Notes: generated from the sequence alone by a model not told the origin. A DNA stretch of 54,681 nucleotides from Nitrospirota bacterium (GCA_011051565.1 DRKX01000121.1:1-54681), one strand, 5' to 3'; shown: positions 1 to 11,103, counted from the first letter of the stretch. Program-made: numbers and translations.

Positions 1-169
1 CGGGCATCTTGAGGTCGAGGAGCACCGAGGCCGGCCGGTCCCTCCTGAAGACCTCCAGCGCCTCTCTGCCGTTCGAAGCACCGATCACGGAAAAGCCGTT
101 GCTCTCGAGTATCTCGGTCAAGACGAGCCTGACCACGTGTTCGTCGTCTACGATCAAGACCTTCTGCAC
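1..169 (-). CDS. Response regulator receiver domain protein (N-terminal part; runs off window start)
   Basis: Reverse-strand translation VQKVLIVDDEHVVRLVLTEILESNGFSVIGASNGREALEVFRRDRPASVLLDLKMP: acidic DD, phospho-acceptor D in LLDLKMP; GTG start directly after a TAG. Confidence 0.85.
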   Translation of the reverse strand, partial: MQKVLIVDDEHVVRLVLTEILESNGFSVIGASNGREALEVFRRDRPASVLLDLKMP

Positions 170-530
170 CTAAGCTGCACCCCCTCGACCCCTGCAAAGG
201 ACGTGGCCGCTGTAGCCGTATCCATCCTCACGACTGTAATCATGACGCGCTGCCGGACGAAACGACCCTGACGGGAACCTGTGGAGGGTTGGGAAGGCCC
301 ATGCATCAAACCTTGAACACGCAGCAGGTGCCCTCCCGACTCTTTCCGCCCCCCGGAGTCAGGAAAATATAAAAATACGGCTCAAACCCCTGTTGCTTCT
401 TTCCGCCTCCGGATCATGTCCGGAGCATCACCATACGGATTTATCGGACATCCGGATTATTAACTTTAATTCATAAAGAGCGTGTTTACCTAATTATACC
501 ACAGGGGAGGGCCGAGGAAAGCCGTTCAAC

Positions 531-1382
531 TCAGAGGACCTTGTCCAGGAGGGTGAACCCGAAGACGGTGAGGCTTATGTAGCCGTTCATGTTGAAGAAG
601 GCGATGTCGAGCCTGCTCAGGTCGTCCTCCTTCACGAGGCGGTGTTCGTAGACGAGGAGCACACCGACGACGATGAGCCCGGCATGGAAAGCCGCACCGA
701 GATCGAAGACGGCGGCGGTCAGGAGCAGGAGCAGCCACGTGAGCGCGTGGAACATGCGTGAGAGGAGCAGAGACCTCCTGATACCGAACCTCTGGGGGAT
801 CGAATGGAGCCCTGCTCTCTTGTCGAACTCCACGTCCTGGAGCGCATAGAGTATGTCAAACCCGGCGAGCCAGAAGACGACGGAGAGCGCCAGCGGCACT
901 ATCTCGCCGTCGAACGTCCCCCTCAGAGCGATCCAGGCGCCCAGGGGAGCACCGGCTATCGCCGTACCGAGCACCAGGTGGCTCAGCCACGTGAACCTCT
1001 TCGTGTATGGATACAGGACGAAGACCGCGAGGGCCAGCGGCGAGAGCTTCAGACAGAGGGGGTTGAGCATGTAAGCCGCATACAGGAAGAGTGCCACAGA
1101 TGCGGCTATGAAGGCTGCGGCCTCGGCCCTCCCTATGGTCCCGGCCGGGAGTTCACGCATCGAGGTCCTCGGGTTGAGGGCGTCGATCTTGCGGTCTATG
1201 ACCCTGTTGAGGCCCATTGCGGCCGACCTGCCGCCGACCATCGCCGCAGTGATCCAGAAGACCTTCCTCCACGACGGGATCCCGTCAGCAGCAAGCAGGG
1301 CGGCCGTGAATGCAAACGGAAGGGCGAAGACCGAGTGTGAGAACTTTATCATCCTGAGGTAGACTGCAGCCCTTGCCAGCAT
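531..1382 (-). CDS. ubiA: UbiA-family polyprenyltransferase (4-hydroxybenzoate / futalosine-pathway type)
   Basis: 283 aa, multi-TM, NRVIDRKIDALNPRT and second Asp motif LQDVEFDKRAGLHSIP. Confidence 0.88.
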   Translation of the reverse strand: MLARAAVYLRMIKFSHSVFALPFAFTAALLAADGIPSWRKVFWITAAMVGGRSAAMGLNRVIDRKIDALNPRTSMRELPAGTIGRAEAAAFIAASVALFLYAAYMLNPLCLKLSPLALAVFVLYPYTKRFTWLSHLVLGTAIAGAPLGAWIALRGTFDGEIVPLALSVVFWLAGFDILYALQDVEFDKRAGLHSIPQRFGIRRSLLLSRMFHALTWLLLLLTAAVFDLGAAFHAGLIVVGVLLVYEHRLVKEDDLSRLDIAFFNMNGYISLTVFGFTLLDKVL

Positions 1383-1385
1383 GTT

Positions 1386-1742
1386 CTAAGGTTTGATGTA
1401 GGCGAAACCTTCGGCCTGCCTCCTGATCAGCTCGGTCACCCCCGCTGGCACGACACCGAGGAAGCCGGGGAGGTTGTTCTCGTCTATGCAGAGCGTGCCT
1501 GATGCGCAGAGGTTCCTGATGGAGTTCCGGCAGGCAAGGAACCTCACGCCCCGGGCGGCGAGTTCCTCCATCACCTTCACCTTTTCAGCGTCTCCATAGG
1601 CCTCGACCGCGGGGCCGTTCGAGAGCACAACGACCTCTGCGCCGTCATCTCCCACATCCCTCAGCAGGTTCGTGATGTTTGCGAGGGCTACGTCCCACCT
1701 CGGCGTCTCATTGACGTGGAATACGACTCTCAGCCTGCTCAC
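1386..1742 (-). CDS. DsrE-family protein
   Basis: 118 aa, [23 protein letters not shown]...[10 protein letters not shown]...[11 protein letters not shown]; start overlaps ilvN stop. Confidence 0.7.
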   Translation of the reverse strand: MSRLRVVFHVNETPRWDVALANITNLLRDVGDDGAEVVVLSNGPAVEAYGDAEKVKVMEELAARGVRFLACRNSIRNLCASGTLCIDENNLPGFLGVVPAGVTELIRRQAEGFAYIKP

Positions 1743-2230
1743 CGGGTCTTCTTCACCCCCTCTCGAGCTATAGCGATCTTTCCGGTCCTTACGAATTCCT
1801 TTATCCCGAACGGCTTTATGAGCTCGACGAAGGCGGCTATCTTCTTCTCGTCGCCGGTGATCTCGAAGGTATACGTCTTGGGGCTCGAATCGACCACACG
1901 GCCGCGGAATATCTCCGCAAGCCTGAGTGCCTCGGCCTTGTCCTGCTGCTTGGGTGCGATCTTGACCAGGATCATCTCTCTCTCGACATGGTCCACCTCG
2001 GTGAGGTCGACGACCTTTATCACATCGATGAGCTTGTTGAGCTGCTTGGTGATCTGTTCGATTATCAGGTCGTCGCCCGTGGTGACGATGGTCATCAGCG
2101 AGATGTTCGGGTCGATGGTCTCGTCCACGGAGAGGCTCTCTATGTTGTAACCGCGGCCGCTGAAGAGCCCCGCGACCCTCGACAGGACACCGAACTTGTT
2201 TTCAACGAGTACGCTTATCGTATGTCTCAT
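1739..2230 (-). CDS. ilvN: Acetolactate synthase small (regulatory) subunit
   Basis: [38 protein letters not shown] domain; 163 aa; the longer ORF to 2794 is an upstream extension antiparallel to nothing useful and overlaps ilvB. Confidence 0.95.
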   Translation of the reverse strand: MRHTISVLVENKFGVLSRVAGLFSGRGYNIESLSVDETIDPNISLMTIVTTGDDLIIEQITKQLNKLIDVIKVVDLTEVDHVEREMILVKIAPKQQDKAEALRLAEIFRGRVVDSSPKTYTFEITGDEKKIAAFVELIKPFGIKEFVRTGKIAIAREGVKKTR

Positions 2231-2244
2231 GGTCTTTAAACCCC

Positions 2245-3987
2245 CTATTTGACCGCCCGGAGCTTCTTCGTCTTCTTCTCTTCCGCTTCTTCTCCCAGGA
2301 TCATCTCGTCTATGGCCGCACCGGCAGGCACCATCGGGAAGACCTTCTCCCTCCAATCGACGACGAAGTCCATGAAGACGGGCCTGTCCTTCACCTTGAG
2401 GGCGGCCTTTATTACGGGTTCCACCTCCGAGGGCTTCACGGCCCTGAGCCCCACTGCACCGTATCCCTCTGCAACCTTGACAAAATCGGGCACCGTGTCG
2501 AGATGACTGCAGGAATAACGCTCCTTGAAGAAGAGTTCCTGCCACTGCCTCACCATTCCGAGGTACTGGTTGTTGAGTATGGCGACCTTTACCGGCAGCT
2601 TGTAGAGCACGCAGGTTGCGAGTTCCTGGATGTTCATCTGTATGCTGCCGTCTCCGGCTATGTCGATCACCGTCTTTCCGGGGTGGGCCAGCTGTGCGCC
2701 CATTGCAGCCGGAAAACCGTAGCCCATGGTGCCGAGGCCGCCCGAGGTGAGCAGGGTGCGCGGCTTGTCGTATTTGAAGAACTGGGCGGCCCACATCTGG
2801 TTCTGTCCCACCTCTGTCGATATTATAGCGTTGCCCTTCGTCAATTCGTACAGCTTTTCAACGACGAACTGGGGCTTTATGACCGTGTCACTGTATGCGT
2901 AGCTCAACGGGTGCTCCTTCTTCCACTGCCCGATCTGCTTGAGCCAGGCCTTGCGTACCGGCTCCCACTGGGCCCTGTCCTCCTCTTCCTTCAATTCACT
3001 GAGGAGGGACTTCAGTATCCGCTTCGCGTCACCGACGATGGGTATGTCGACCCGCACGTTCTTCCTTATGGACGTGGGGTCTATGTCTATGTGGATGATC
3101 TTTGCATGGGGTGCGAAGTCCTTGACCCTTCCCGTGACCCTGTCGTCGAACCTGATGCCCACGGCCACCAGCAGGTCCGACTCCTGGATCGCCTTGTTGG
3201 CATAGTATGTACCGTGCATGCCGAGCATGCCGAGTGATAGCTCGTGGGTGCCGGGAATGTCGCCGAGTCCCATCAGGGTCATCGTGACCGGCAGGCGCGC
3301 GTACTCGGCAAGCTCTCTCAGCTCCTTGCTCGCGTTGGAGAGCACGACTCCTCCGCCTGCTATGATGACGGCCTTCTTCGCCTTGTGGATGGTGCGTGCC
3401 GCCTGCTTAATCATCCACTTGTTTCCCTCGTATGTGGGATTGTAACTGCGCAGGCTTACATGCTCGGGCCACTTGAATGTCGTCTTGTCGCTGGTGACGT
3501 CCTTCGGCAGGTCTATGAGGACCGGACCCGGCCTGCCCGTGGTCGCTATGTAGAAGGCCTCCCTCAGGGTCCTGGCGAGGTCCTTGACATCCTTCACGAG
3601 GTAGTTGTGCTTGGTGCACGGTCTCGTTATTCCGACTATGTCGGCCTCCTGGAAGGCATCGTTTCCGATCAGTCCAGTCGAGACCTGTCCTGTCAGGACG
3701 ATGAGCGGGACCGAGTCCATGTAGGCAGTGGCCACACCGGTCACGGTGTTGGTCGCTCCCGGCCCAGAGGTGACGAGGGCGACTCCGGGTCTTCCCGTGG
3801 AGCGTGCGTATCCGTCGGCTGCATGCACAGCCCCCTGCTCGTGCCGTGTCAGGATCACCTGCAGGTCCTCGTTGTCGTAGAGGAGGTCGAATATGTTCAG
3901 GACGACGCCCCCGGGATAGCCGAATATGTGCTTGACCCCTTCCCTCTTCAGGCATTCTATCAATATTTCCGCACCTGACATCCTCAT
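2245..3987 (-). CDS. ilvB: Acetolactate synthase large (catalytic) subunit
   Basis: 580 aa ThDP enzyme; [27 protein letters not shown]. Confidence 0.97.
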   Translation of the reverse strand: MRMSGAEILIECLKREGVKHIFGYPGGVVLNIFDLLYDNEDLQVILTRHEQGAVHAADGYARSTGRPGVALVTSGPGATNTVTGVATAYMDSVPLIVLTGQVSTGLIGNDAFQEADIVGITRPCTKHNYLVKDVKDLARTLREAFYIATTGRPGPVLIDLPKDVTSDKTTFKWPEHVSLRSYNPTYEGNKWMIKQAARTIHKAKKAVIIAGGGVVLSNASKELRELAEYARLPVTMTLMGLGDIPGTHELSLGMLGMHGTYYANKAIQESDLLVAVGIRFDDRVTGRVKDFAPHAKIIHIDIDPTSIRKNVRVDIPIVGDAKRILKSLLSELKEEEDRAQWEPVRKAWLKQIGQWKKEHPLSYAYSDTVIKPQFVVEKLYELTKGNAIISTEVGQNQMWAAQFFKYDKPRTLLTSGGLGTMGYGFPAAMGAQLAHPGKTVIDIAGDGSIQMNIQELATCVLYKLPVKVAILNNQYLGMVRQWQELFFKERYSCSHLDTVPDFVKVAEGYGAVGLRAVKPSEVEPVIKAALKVKDRPVFMDFVVDWREKVFPMVPAGAAIDEMILGEEAEEKKTKKLRAVK

Positions 3988-4057
3988 CTTCTCATCTGCT
4001 CCTTGTGAATATCTTTATTGGTTTTCGATTCAGTCTTAAATATTATCATACATCGTC

Positions 4058-4702
4058 TCATTCTTTCCAGCCGTACCTGCCTACAAGGGGTACGAAGACA
4101 CAGGGCGTGTGGTGTTCCTCGGTGATCCCGCCCTCTCTCTTACGGAGCCTTATCAGCTGCTGGCTGAATCGTGCCCCGACCGGGGCGACGAGTATCCCGT
4201 TGTCGGCGAGCTGTTCCCTGAGGGGCGCGGGTACTTCCGGCGTGCCGGCCGTTATGATGATCCTGTCGAAAGGGGCCTTGTCTGGCAGCCCCTCGGTACC
4301 GTCACCTATCATTATATGTACGTTGTCATAGCCGAGTCTTTCGAGGCGCTCCCGGGCCTTTACCGCCAGGGGTTCCACGCGCTCGACGGAATAGACCTCA
4401 GCAGCCAGTTCCGCAAGTATCGCCGCCTGGTATCCAGAGCCCGTTCCCACCTCGAGCACGCGCTCATCCCCCTTCAGCTCGAGCAGTTCCGTCATCACGG
4501 CGACCATGTAGGGCTGCGAGATGGTCTGCCCGTTGCCTATCGGGAGGGCCATGTCATCGTATGCCTTGTGCTGCAGGGATTCGCCGACGAAGAGGTGGCG
4601 CGGCACCTTCAGCATCGCCTCGAGCACGCGCGCGTCCCTGATCCCCCTCGGGACGAGCTGGGTCTCGACCATCAGCCGTCTCAGCTCTTCGTAATCGGTC
4701 AT
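4058..4702 (-). CDS. pcm: Protein-L-isoaspartate O-methyltransferase
   Basis: 214 aa, [34 protein letters not shown]. Confidence 0.95.
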   Translation of the reverse strand: MTDYEELRRLMVETQLVPRGIRDARVLEAMLKVPRHLFVGESLQHKAYDDMALPIGNGQTISQPYMVAVMTELLELKGDERVLEVGTGSGYQAAILAELAAEVYSVERVEPLAVKARERLERLGYDNVHIMIGDGTEGLPDKAPFDRIIITAGTPEVPAPLREQLADNGILVAPVGARFSQQLIRLRKREGGITEEHHTPCVFVPLVGRYGWKE

Positions 4703-6093
4703 TGAATCCTCGCGAGAACCGCCCGTGCCGCAATGACCCCTGAAGCAGAGGCCTGGATGAGTCCGCGGCTGACCCCTGCGCCGTCACCTATGGCGAAGAG
4801 GTTTTCTACCTCGGTCTCGAGCTCCTGTGTCAGCTTTATCTGCATCGAGTAGAACTTGACCTCCACACCATACAGCAGGGTATGCCTCGAGTTGACACCC
4901 GGGGCTATGCGGTCAAGCGCCTCCATCATCTCGAGGATGTCCGTGAGATACCTGTAGGGCAGGACAAAGCTGAGGTCTCCGGGGGTGGTATCCTTGAGTG
5001 TGGGTTCCACTATGCCTGAGGCTATCCGTTCAGGGGTCGAGCGCCTGCCCCGCCTGAGGTCTCCGAGGCGCTGAACGATGACGCCCTGCCCGAGGAAGTT
5101 TGCAAGCCTGGCGATATACCTGCCGTAGGATATGGGCTCTTTGAACGGCTCAGTGAAGTACGTGCTCACCAGGAGGGCGAAGTTCGTGTTGCCGGTCTTG
5201 CGGCGCGCATAGCTGTGGCCGTTCACCGTCCAGACTCCCTTGAGATACTCCTTGACGACCTCGCCGTAGGGGTTGACGCAGAAGGTCCTGACCCTGTCGT
5301 CGAACGCCTTCGAGTAATAGACGAGTTTAGGCTCATAGGTGACGGATGTGAGCGGTTCCATCACGGATGCAGGCACTTCGACCCTCACGCCCACGTCCAC
5401 GGCGTTGTTGAGGAGTGTCAGTTTCAGCCTCTTGGCCTCCCTTTCGAGCCATCTCGACCCCTCGCGGCCCGGGGCCGACAGGATGAACCTCCCGGCGTAC
5501 TCCTCCCCGCTGATCAGCTTCACTCCGGTGGCGCGCGTGCCGTCGGTGAGTATGCGTGTCACCTTCCTGTTGAAGATCACGTCTATCTTCTCATCTATGT
5601 AAATGCGCATCCGTTTCAGGAGTTCCCTGCAACGCTCTGTCCCGATGTGTCTTATCATCGTGTGGATGAAGAGCAGGTCGTTCTTGGATGCAAGGTTCTT
5701 GATCCTCTCGATCTCGTCCGAGGCCTCGCCGAATATCTTCTCAGGGGCGCCGTATCGCCTGTATACGTCGTCGACGTAGCTTATGAGCCCCTCGATCGTC
5801 TCCTTCGGCATGTATCTGGAGAGGTGGCCTCCCACCTCCGAGGAGAGGCTCAGTTTGCCGTCACTGAACGCCCCTGCCCCGCCCCATCCGCTCAGCAGGT
5901 CACAAACGGCGCAGGACGCGCAGGAGCTCTTTCCGTGCATGAGCGGGCAACTCCTATCGTCGATGTCACTGCCCTTCTCGACGAGCAGAATCTTCAGCCC
6001 GGGTGCCTCTTTCAGCAGCTCGAGCACCGCGAAGATGCCGGCCGGCCCGGCACCTATGACTATTACGTCGTAGATGTTCTCTGTGTCAGGCAA
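4699..6093 (-). CDS. FAD-dependent oxidoreductase (NAD(P)/FAD-dependent, BaiN/UbiH-like uncharacterised)
   Basis: [20 protein letters not shown] dinucleotide-binding motif, C-terminal [32 protein letters not shown] start with GGAGGG upstream preferred over ORF start 6132. Confidence 0.85.
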   Translation of the reverse strand: MPDTENIYDVIVIGAGPAGIFAVLELLKEAPGLKILLVEKGSDIDDRSCPLMHGKSSCASCAVCDLLSGWGGAGAFSDGKLSLSSEVGGHLSRYMPKETIEGLISYVDDVYRRYGAPEKIFGEASDEIERIKNLASKNDLLFIHTMIRHIGTERCRELLKRMRIYIDEKIDVIFNRKVTRILTDGTRATGVKLISGEEYAGRFILSAPGREGSRWLEREAKRLKLTLLNNAVDVGVRVEVPASVMEPLTSVTYEPKLVYYSKAFDDRVRTFCVNPYGEVVKEYLKGVWTVNGHSYARRKTGNTNFALLVSTYFTEPFKEPISYGRYIARLANFLGQGVIVQRLGDLRRGRRSTPERIASGIVEPTLKDTTPGDLSFVLPYRYLTDILEMMEALDRIAPGVNSRHTLLYGVEVKFYSMQIKLTQELETEVENLFAIGDGAGVSRGLIQASASGVIAARAVLARIQ

Positions 6094-6844
6094 GGTCCCT
6101 CCAGTTCTCCTTGAGGTATGTGAGCGCCTCATAGTTGGTCAGGTCGAGGTGTATGGGCGTTATGGATATGTATCCGTTGGTGACGGCGTCGAAGTCCGTG
6201 TCATTGCCTTCCTCCCACGATGGTGTGCCCCCGCCTATCCAGAAGTGTCTCCTTCCCCAGGGGTCGAAGGTCTCATGGATCGCATTGTCATACACCCGCT
6301 TGCCCTGCCTGGTGAACTTGACCCCCTTGACCTCGGCTTCCGGCAGGTCCGGCACGTTCACGTTCAGGAGCGTATCAGGCGGAAGCCCGCCGTCGAGGAC
6401 AAACCTGACGAGCCTCCTGGAGAAGCTCGCAGCGGTCTCGAAACATATCCGCCGGTCCTTGGTGAGGATCGTGGAGACCGCCACCGAGGGGATGCCGAAT
6501 ATCGTACCCTCGATAGCGGCTGAGACGGTTCCGGAGTAGGTGATGTCGTCTCCGAGGTTCGCACCGCGGTTTATGCCCGATATCACCATGACCGGTCTCT
6601 CGGGGAGCACCTTCTCGACAGCCACCACTACACAGTCGGTCGGTGTGCCGTTCACGGTATAAATCCTTTCTTCAACCTCCTCGACCCTGAGGGGACGGTG
6701 CATGGTGAGGGCGTGGCTGACGGCGCTCTTCTCCCTGTCGGGCGCCACGATGTAGGCGTCTGCGATCTCCTTCATAGCCCTGTACAAGGCCGCCAGGCCC
6801 TCGGACTGTATCCCGTCGTCGTTGGTAACCAGGATTATCGGCAT
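6086..6844 (-). CDS. surE: 5'/3'-nucleotidase SurE
   Basis: MPIILVTNDDGIQSEGLAALYRAMK, SGINRGANLGDDITYSGTVSAA. Confidence 0.96.
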   Translation of the reverse strand: MPIILVTNDDGIQSEGLAALYRAMKEIADAYIVAPDREKSAVSHALTMHRPLRVEEVEERIYTVNGTPTDCVVVAVEKVLPERPVMVISGINRGANLGDDITYSGTVSAAIEGTIFGIPSVAVSTILTKDRRICFETAASFSRRLVRFVLDGGLPPDTLLNVNVPDLPEAEVKGVKFTRQGKRVYDNAIHETFDPWGRRHFWIGGGTPSWEEGNDTDFDAVTNGYISITPIHLDLTNYEALTYLKENWRDLA

Positions 6845-6851
6845 GACCGGT

Positions 6852-7673
6852 TCACCTCCAGAATGATAGGTCCCTTCCAAGGAACTCTTCAAGCCTGCGC
6901 GTGTCTTCTCTTACATGTTCGTTTATGCGCTTGCGGACGTCTTCGGGTATCGCGTCCTTTTCAGCCCCCTTGGTGTTGAACCTCTTGATCCCCTCGCTGA
7001 CGCCGAGCCTGTTGAGTACGGACTTCAACTTGAGGAGCCTCAGTCTGCGGAGCAGGTCTCCTGTGCCGGTTATCAACTTCTCTACCATCATGTTCCGCGG
7101 TTCCCTGAACTGATTGTACTTCTCGTAGACACTCTCCGGATAGAACTCCTCGACCCCCAGGAAGTCATAGACCTCCTTTAGGTATGCCTTCGGGTCCTTC
7201 CTGAGGTCCTCGAACAGGAGGACGAGTATCCTGTCGCGGTCGAAGAACTCGAGATACCTCGACAGGTGCCTCCAGTAGAGGATGTTGTCGAGGAACTCCG
7301 CCTCCTCCTCGATCACTGTCTTCACGTCCTTGTCGGTGTATCCCCTCGACAGCCACAGATTGTATAGGGAATATACCTGCTCCGGGGGGTTGCGGAGCGA
7401 GGCTATGAGCTTGATGTCCGGAAAGTGCCTGTATATGCGTCCTGCCGCCTGCGGCGAACTCAGATAGGTGGGAGATATGTCTCCGGCACACTTCTCTCCG
7501 CGGCGGCCTTCGAAGAACTTCTCGTACCAGCCGATCCCCTTGTCGTAGTGGTGACTGAAGAACATCAGTTCCTTCTCGTCTGGAAGGAAGATGTCGGGAT
7601 GTTCCTTGAGCACCCTGTACAGCCAGGTGGTCCCGGCACGATATGTCCCGATGCATAGAAAGTTAGGTCCCAT
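6852..7673 (-). CDS. Sulfotransferase-domain protein
   Basis: CIGTYRAGTTWLYRVLKEHP (PAPS 5'-phosphosulfate loop) and IASLRNPPEQVYSLYNLWLSRG (3'-phosphate motif). Confidence 0.88.
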   Translation of the reverse strand: MGPNFLCIGTYRAGTTWLYRVLKEHPDIFLPDEKELMFFSHHYDKGIGWYEKFFEGRRGEKCAGDISPTYLSSPQAAGRIYRHFPDIKLIASLRNPPEQVYSLYNLWLSRGYTDKDVKTVIEEEAEFLDNILYWRHLSRYLEFFDRDRILVLLFEDLRKDPKAYLKEVYDFLGVEEFYPESVYEKYNQFREPRNMMVEKLITGTGDLLRRLRLLKLKSVLNRLGVSEGIKRFNTKGAEKDAIPEDVRKRINEHVREDTRRLEEFLGRDLSFWR

Positions 7674-7839
7674 AAGAGAGTACGCTGCTGGTCAAACAGA
7701 CGACCCGAGGCCTTTGCCGAGCATCAATCTGCAGCAAATACGCCGGACAGGGTTTGGTCGTACGGTGTCATTTTATTATACCCCATGGGAGGACGGTCTG
7801 TATACATGAGCGGAACGGCGCCGTAGGGCTCGCAGCGTC

Positions 7840-8406
7840 TCATTTCAGGCACGCCCTCTTCACGTGCAGTATCCTCTGGATCACGGTCAGGTGGGTCAAG
7901 ACGAAGAGAACCCAGAGGACGGGCAGGAAGTAGCCGGTGAAACAGGCCACCGAGATGAGGATTATCCGTTCGGGTCGCTCCATTATGCCGGTATGGCAGT
8001 TCCTGCCGAGTGCTCCGGCACGCGCCCTCGCATAGCTGATGAGGAACGCTCCCACGAGGGCCCCGATGCTGAGAAAGACACCGGTCTGCTCTTCCTGTAG
8101 CATCATGTACCATGCGATGGCGAGAAAGAGGAAGGCATCCGAGTAGCGGTCGAGCACGGAGTCGAGAAAGGCCCCGAAGTCGGTGACCTTTCCGTTCGTC
8201 CTCGCCACCACCCCGTCGAGGACGTCAAAGGCCCCGCCGACCAGTATCAGCACCCCCCCGGCCTTCGGATTGAATGGAATGGTCACAGCGGCTGCAACCG
8301 TGATGAGGAAGCCTGATGTCGTGAAGAAGTTCGGGGTCAACCGTATCCGTCTTGCGATGGGCTCCAGCGGTTTGTCAAGGAAATGTCCCAGCTTTGCACT
8401 CAGCAT
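7840..8406 (-). CDS. CDP-alcohol phosphatidyltransferase family protein
   Basis: GGAFDVLDGVVARTNGKVTDFGAFLDSVLDRYSD = DGx2ARx8Gx3Dx3D motif. Confidence 0.9.
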   Translation of the reverse strand: MLSAKLGHFLDKPLEPIARRIRLTPNFFTTSGFLITVAAAVTIPFNPKAGGVLILVGGAFDVLDGVVARTNGKVTDFGAFLDSVLDRYSDAFLFLAIAWYMMLQEEQTGVFLSIGALVGAFLISYARARAGALGRNCHTGIMERPERIILISVACFTGYFLPVLWVLFVLTHLTVIQRILHVKRACLK

Positions 8407-8410
8407 GCCT

Positions 8411-8860
8411 TCAGTCTATCCTTATGTTCCTTGCCGTCTCTCTCGACCTCTTCGGCAGTACGACCCTGAGGATTCCGTCCCTGAGTGTCGCGGTTATCGC
8501 TCCGGCGTCGACGCCTTCTGGAAGGAGAAAAGACCTCTTGAAAGCACCGTAGGAGCACTCGACCATGTGGTACTTCCCGCCGCCCTCCTCCGGGGACAGG
8601 GCGTGGACATGAGGCCTGTAACCCTTTATCACGAGCGTATTGCCCTCTACCTTGATATCGAGCCCCTTCTCGTTCACCCCCGGAATCTCCGCGTTCACGA
8701 CGAACTCTTCATCCGTCTCGTAGATGTCGACGCGTGGAGACCAGGAGACGGACCCGCCCTCCCCCGTCGATTCCATCTCGACAAGGACGTCCTCGAAGAG
8801 TCTGTTGACCCTCTCCTGTATGGATATCAGGTCTCTTATGGTCCCTTTCTTTCCTCTCAC
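8411..8860 (-). CDS. Hsp20/alpha-crystallin family small heat-shock protein
   Basis: PRVDIYETDEEFVVNAEIPGVNEKGLDIKVEGNTLVIKGY...SYGAFKRSFLLPEGVD...LRDGILRVVLPK. Confidence 0.93.
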   Translation of the reverse strand: MRGKKGTIRDLISIQERVNRLFEDVLVEMESTGEGGSVSWSPRVDIYETDEEFVVNAEIPGVNEKGLDIKVEGNTLVIKGYRPHVHALSPEEGGGKYHMVECSYGAFKRSFLLPEGVDAGAITATLRDGILRVVLPKRSRETARNIRID

Positions 8861-8965
8861 CGCTTCCCCCCTCGACCGTGTAAACCACAGCTGATTACAG
8901 GGATAATTTTAACCTAACCCGGTCGGTTTATGATACCTGAAACGGTACCGGCTCTCACAGAAGAC

Positions 8966-9706
8966 CTACAGTGACTTCAGTCCTTCTGCAAACTCTCTCG
9001 TATTCAGCCTGTCCACTACGGTATAGTTTATATGAGAGCTTATCAGCGCTTCAAGCCCTGCCAGGACCTCAGCGGACAACCTGAGCCTCTTGACGGTTTC
9101 CGGTCCGGTCCTCAGGAGGTAATTGTAGACCCTCTGCACAGGGGGGCTGAGTTCCATGAACCCGCCGGAGAATCCTGCACAACCGCTGCAGAGCGTGCTA
9201 CCTTCGCTGAAGTAGAACCTCCCGGCCGGTTTGCCGCATCTGGGGCACACGCCCACCCTGGGTGCATACCCCGCGATCGAGAGCAGCTTGAGCTTGTAGA
9301 AGGTCAAGTGGAGCGGATTTTCCGGCTCCTGTTCGAGGGACGCAAGCAGGTTGAGCAGGAGCGGAAAGGCCTTCCTGTTGGGCTCCCTCTCGGGTAGCAG
9401 CTTCAGTGTCAGCTCGAAGGCCTCCGATATCCTTAGGAAGGCTGTCGTGGACTCCCTCAACATGTTGAATGGCCTCACTATGTCGGACTGTGTCAGCCGC
9501 GGCAGGGCCGTATGCTCTTTGCCGAAGTAGCCTATCCTCGCATACGTGAGGGGTTCGAGGCTGCTTCCGAACCTGCTTCCGACCTTCCTCGGGCTCTTTG
9601 CATAGAGGCTCAGCACGCCGCTGCACGGCGTGAGGTAGGTTACGATCAGGTCGGCGTCGTGGTGGGGCCTGTTTCTCAGGACGATACCCTTTGTCTTTTT
9701 CAACAT
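8966..9706 (-). CDS. recO: DNA repair protein RecO
   Basis: MLKKTKGIVLRNRPHHDADLIVTYLTPCSGVLSLYAKSPRK; CPRCGK..C..C zinc motif. Confidence 0.92.
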   Translation of the reverse strand: MLKKTKGIVLRNRPHHDADLIVTYLTPCSGVLSLYAKSPRKVGSRFGSSLEPLTYARIGYFGKEHTALPRLTQSDIVRPFNMLRESTTAFLRISEAFELTLKLLPEREPNRKAFPLLLNLLASLEQEPENPLHLTFYKLKLLSIAGYAPRVGVCPRCGKPAGRFYFSEGSTLCSGCAGFSGGFMELSPPVQRVYNYLLRTGPETVKRLRLSAEVLAGLEALISSHINYTVVDRLNTREFAEGLKSL

Positions 9707-9751
9707 TATCCGGATTGAAGGTCTGCGCCGCCGCACTCCCCTCCAGGTGCG

Positions 9752-10204
9752 CTACATGATGTTCCCGAAGTCTTCGGGTTTCAGATTTTTCAGCCATTCC
9801 TCCAGCTCGTCGGTATGCCTTTTTTCGAGTATGTCGTCTTCGACGAATATCGGCACATGTAGCCTCAAGGCTATGGCAACGGCGTCACTCGGCCTTGAAT
9901 CCACCGGAATCTCCTTTGTGCCGTCATGCAGGTAGAGGCTCGCGTAATAGGTGTTGTCTATTATATCGGTGACTACTATCCTCGATATTCCCACATTCAG
10001 GGTCGTCAGGATGTTCTTCAGCAGGTCGTGGGTCAGTGGCCTCGGCGTTATGACGCGGCCGAGGGCGAGGGCTATGGAGTCCGCTTCCGGTTTCCCGATC
10101 CAGATCGGCAGGGTCTGGTTCCCCTCTATCTCCTTGAGCAGAAGGATGTACATGCCGCTTCTCGGGTCGAACAGCAGTCCTTCCACCTTCATCTGGATAA
10201 GCAT
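9752..10204 (-). CDS. Bifunctional nuclease (DUF151) family protein
   Basis: LLKEIEGNQTLPIWIGKPEADSIALAL...VDSRPSDAVAIALRLHVPIFV. Confidence 0.92.
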   Translation of the reverse strand: MLIQMKVEGLLFDPRSGMYILLLKEIEGNQTLPIWIGKPEADSIALALGRVITPRPLTHDLLKNILTTLNVGISRIVVTDIIDNTYYASLYLHDGTKEIPVDSRPSDAVAIALRLHVPIFVEDDILEKRHTDELEEWLKNLKPEDFGNIM

Positions 10205-11103
10205 CAGCGGTACCCCAATTCCCTCAAGGTTCCGGTCTTCTTTCTCCAGTCCTTCTTGACCTTAACCCAGAGGTCCATATAAACCTTCGTGTTGAGCAAA
10301 TCCTCTATCTCTCTCCTTGAGGCGATCCCTATAGCCTTGAGCATCGCTCCCCTCTTACCTATTATTATACCTTTTTGGCTCTCTTTTTCAACATAGATGT
10401 TTGCGTTGATAACGACCATATTCTCTTTCTCTTCCCATTGCACCACCTCGACCGCTACCGAGTAGGGTATCTCCTCCTCCGTCAGGCTCATTATCTTCTC
10501 ACGTATTATCTCGGCCGCCATGGATCTCTCGAGCTGATCCGTGAATATGTCGTCAGGGTAGTACTTCGGGCCTTCCGGCAGGTATTCGATTATCTTGCCG
10601 AGGACGATGTCGAGGCCGTCACCTTTAAGGGCGGAGACGGGTATTATTTCGTTGAATGGATGGAGGGCTGAGTATCTGTCTATGACCGGGAGTATCTCCG
10701 CTTTCGGGACGGTGTCGATCTTGTTTATCAGGAGGAAGACCGTCAGGTTCTTTCTCTCCTTGAGCAGGTCGGTTATCGCCTCCTCCTCTTTGCGTGGCAT
10801 TCTCGGTTCGACCACGAGGAGGACTATGTCGACCTCCTTGAGGCTATCCATCGCCTCCTTCATCATGAACTCGCCGAGCCTCTCCATCGGCCTGTGTATG
10901 CCCGGCGTATCGATGAATACGATCTGTGCCGAGGGAGTCGTCTTGACACCGACTATCCTGTTTCTCGTGGTCTGGGGCTTGTCCGTCACTATGGCGACCT
11001 TTTCCCCGAGGATGCTGTTGAGCAGGGTGGACTTGCCCACGTTGGGCCTTCCCACTATGGAGACATATCCTGAACGGAAGCCCGGGTCAGGAGAGTCTTT
11101 CAA
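10204..11103 (-). CDS. era: GTPase Era
   Basis: GRPNVGKSTLLN, DTPGIHRP, NKID; C-terminal KH domain GIIIGKRGAMLKAIG. Confidence 0.96.
   Translation of the reverse strand: MKDSPDPGFRSGYVSIVGRPNVGKSTLLNSILGEKVAIVTDKPQTTRNRIVGVKTTPSAQIVFIDTPGIHRPMERLGEFMMKEAMDSLKEVDIVLLVVEPRMPRKEEEAITDLLKERKNLTVFLLINKIDTVPKAEILPVIDRYSALHPFNEIIPVSALKGDGLDIVLGKIIEYLPEGPKYYPDDIFTDQLERSMAAEIIREKIMSLTEEEIPYSVAVEVVQWEEKENMVVINANIYVEKESQKGIIIGKRGAMLKAIGIASRREIEDLLNTKVYMDLWVKVKKDWRKKTGTLRELGYR

Noticed and set aside
170-530. CTCCGGA-TCATG-TCCGGAG and related inverted repeats upstream of the response regulator
   Set aside because: Real short palindromes (around 410-455) but no promoter or terminator context clear enough to assign a role.
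2231-2794. N-terminal extension of the ilvN ORF to 351 aa
   Set aside because: Overlaps ilvB out of frame; ACT-domain protein clearly starts at MRHTIS with a normal RBS region.
5215-6114. 299-aa plus-strand ORF opposite the FAD oxidoreductase
   Set aside because: Antisense shadow; His/Pro/Arg-biased translation without motif.
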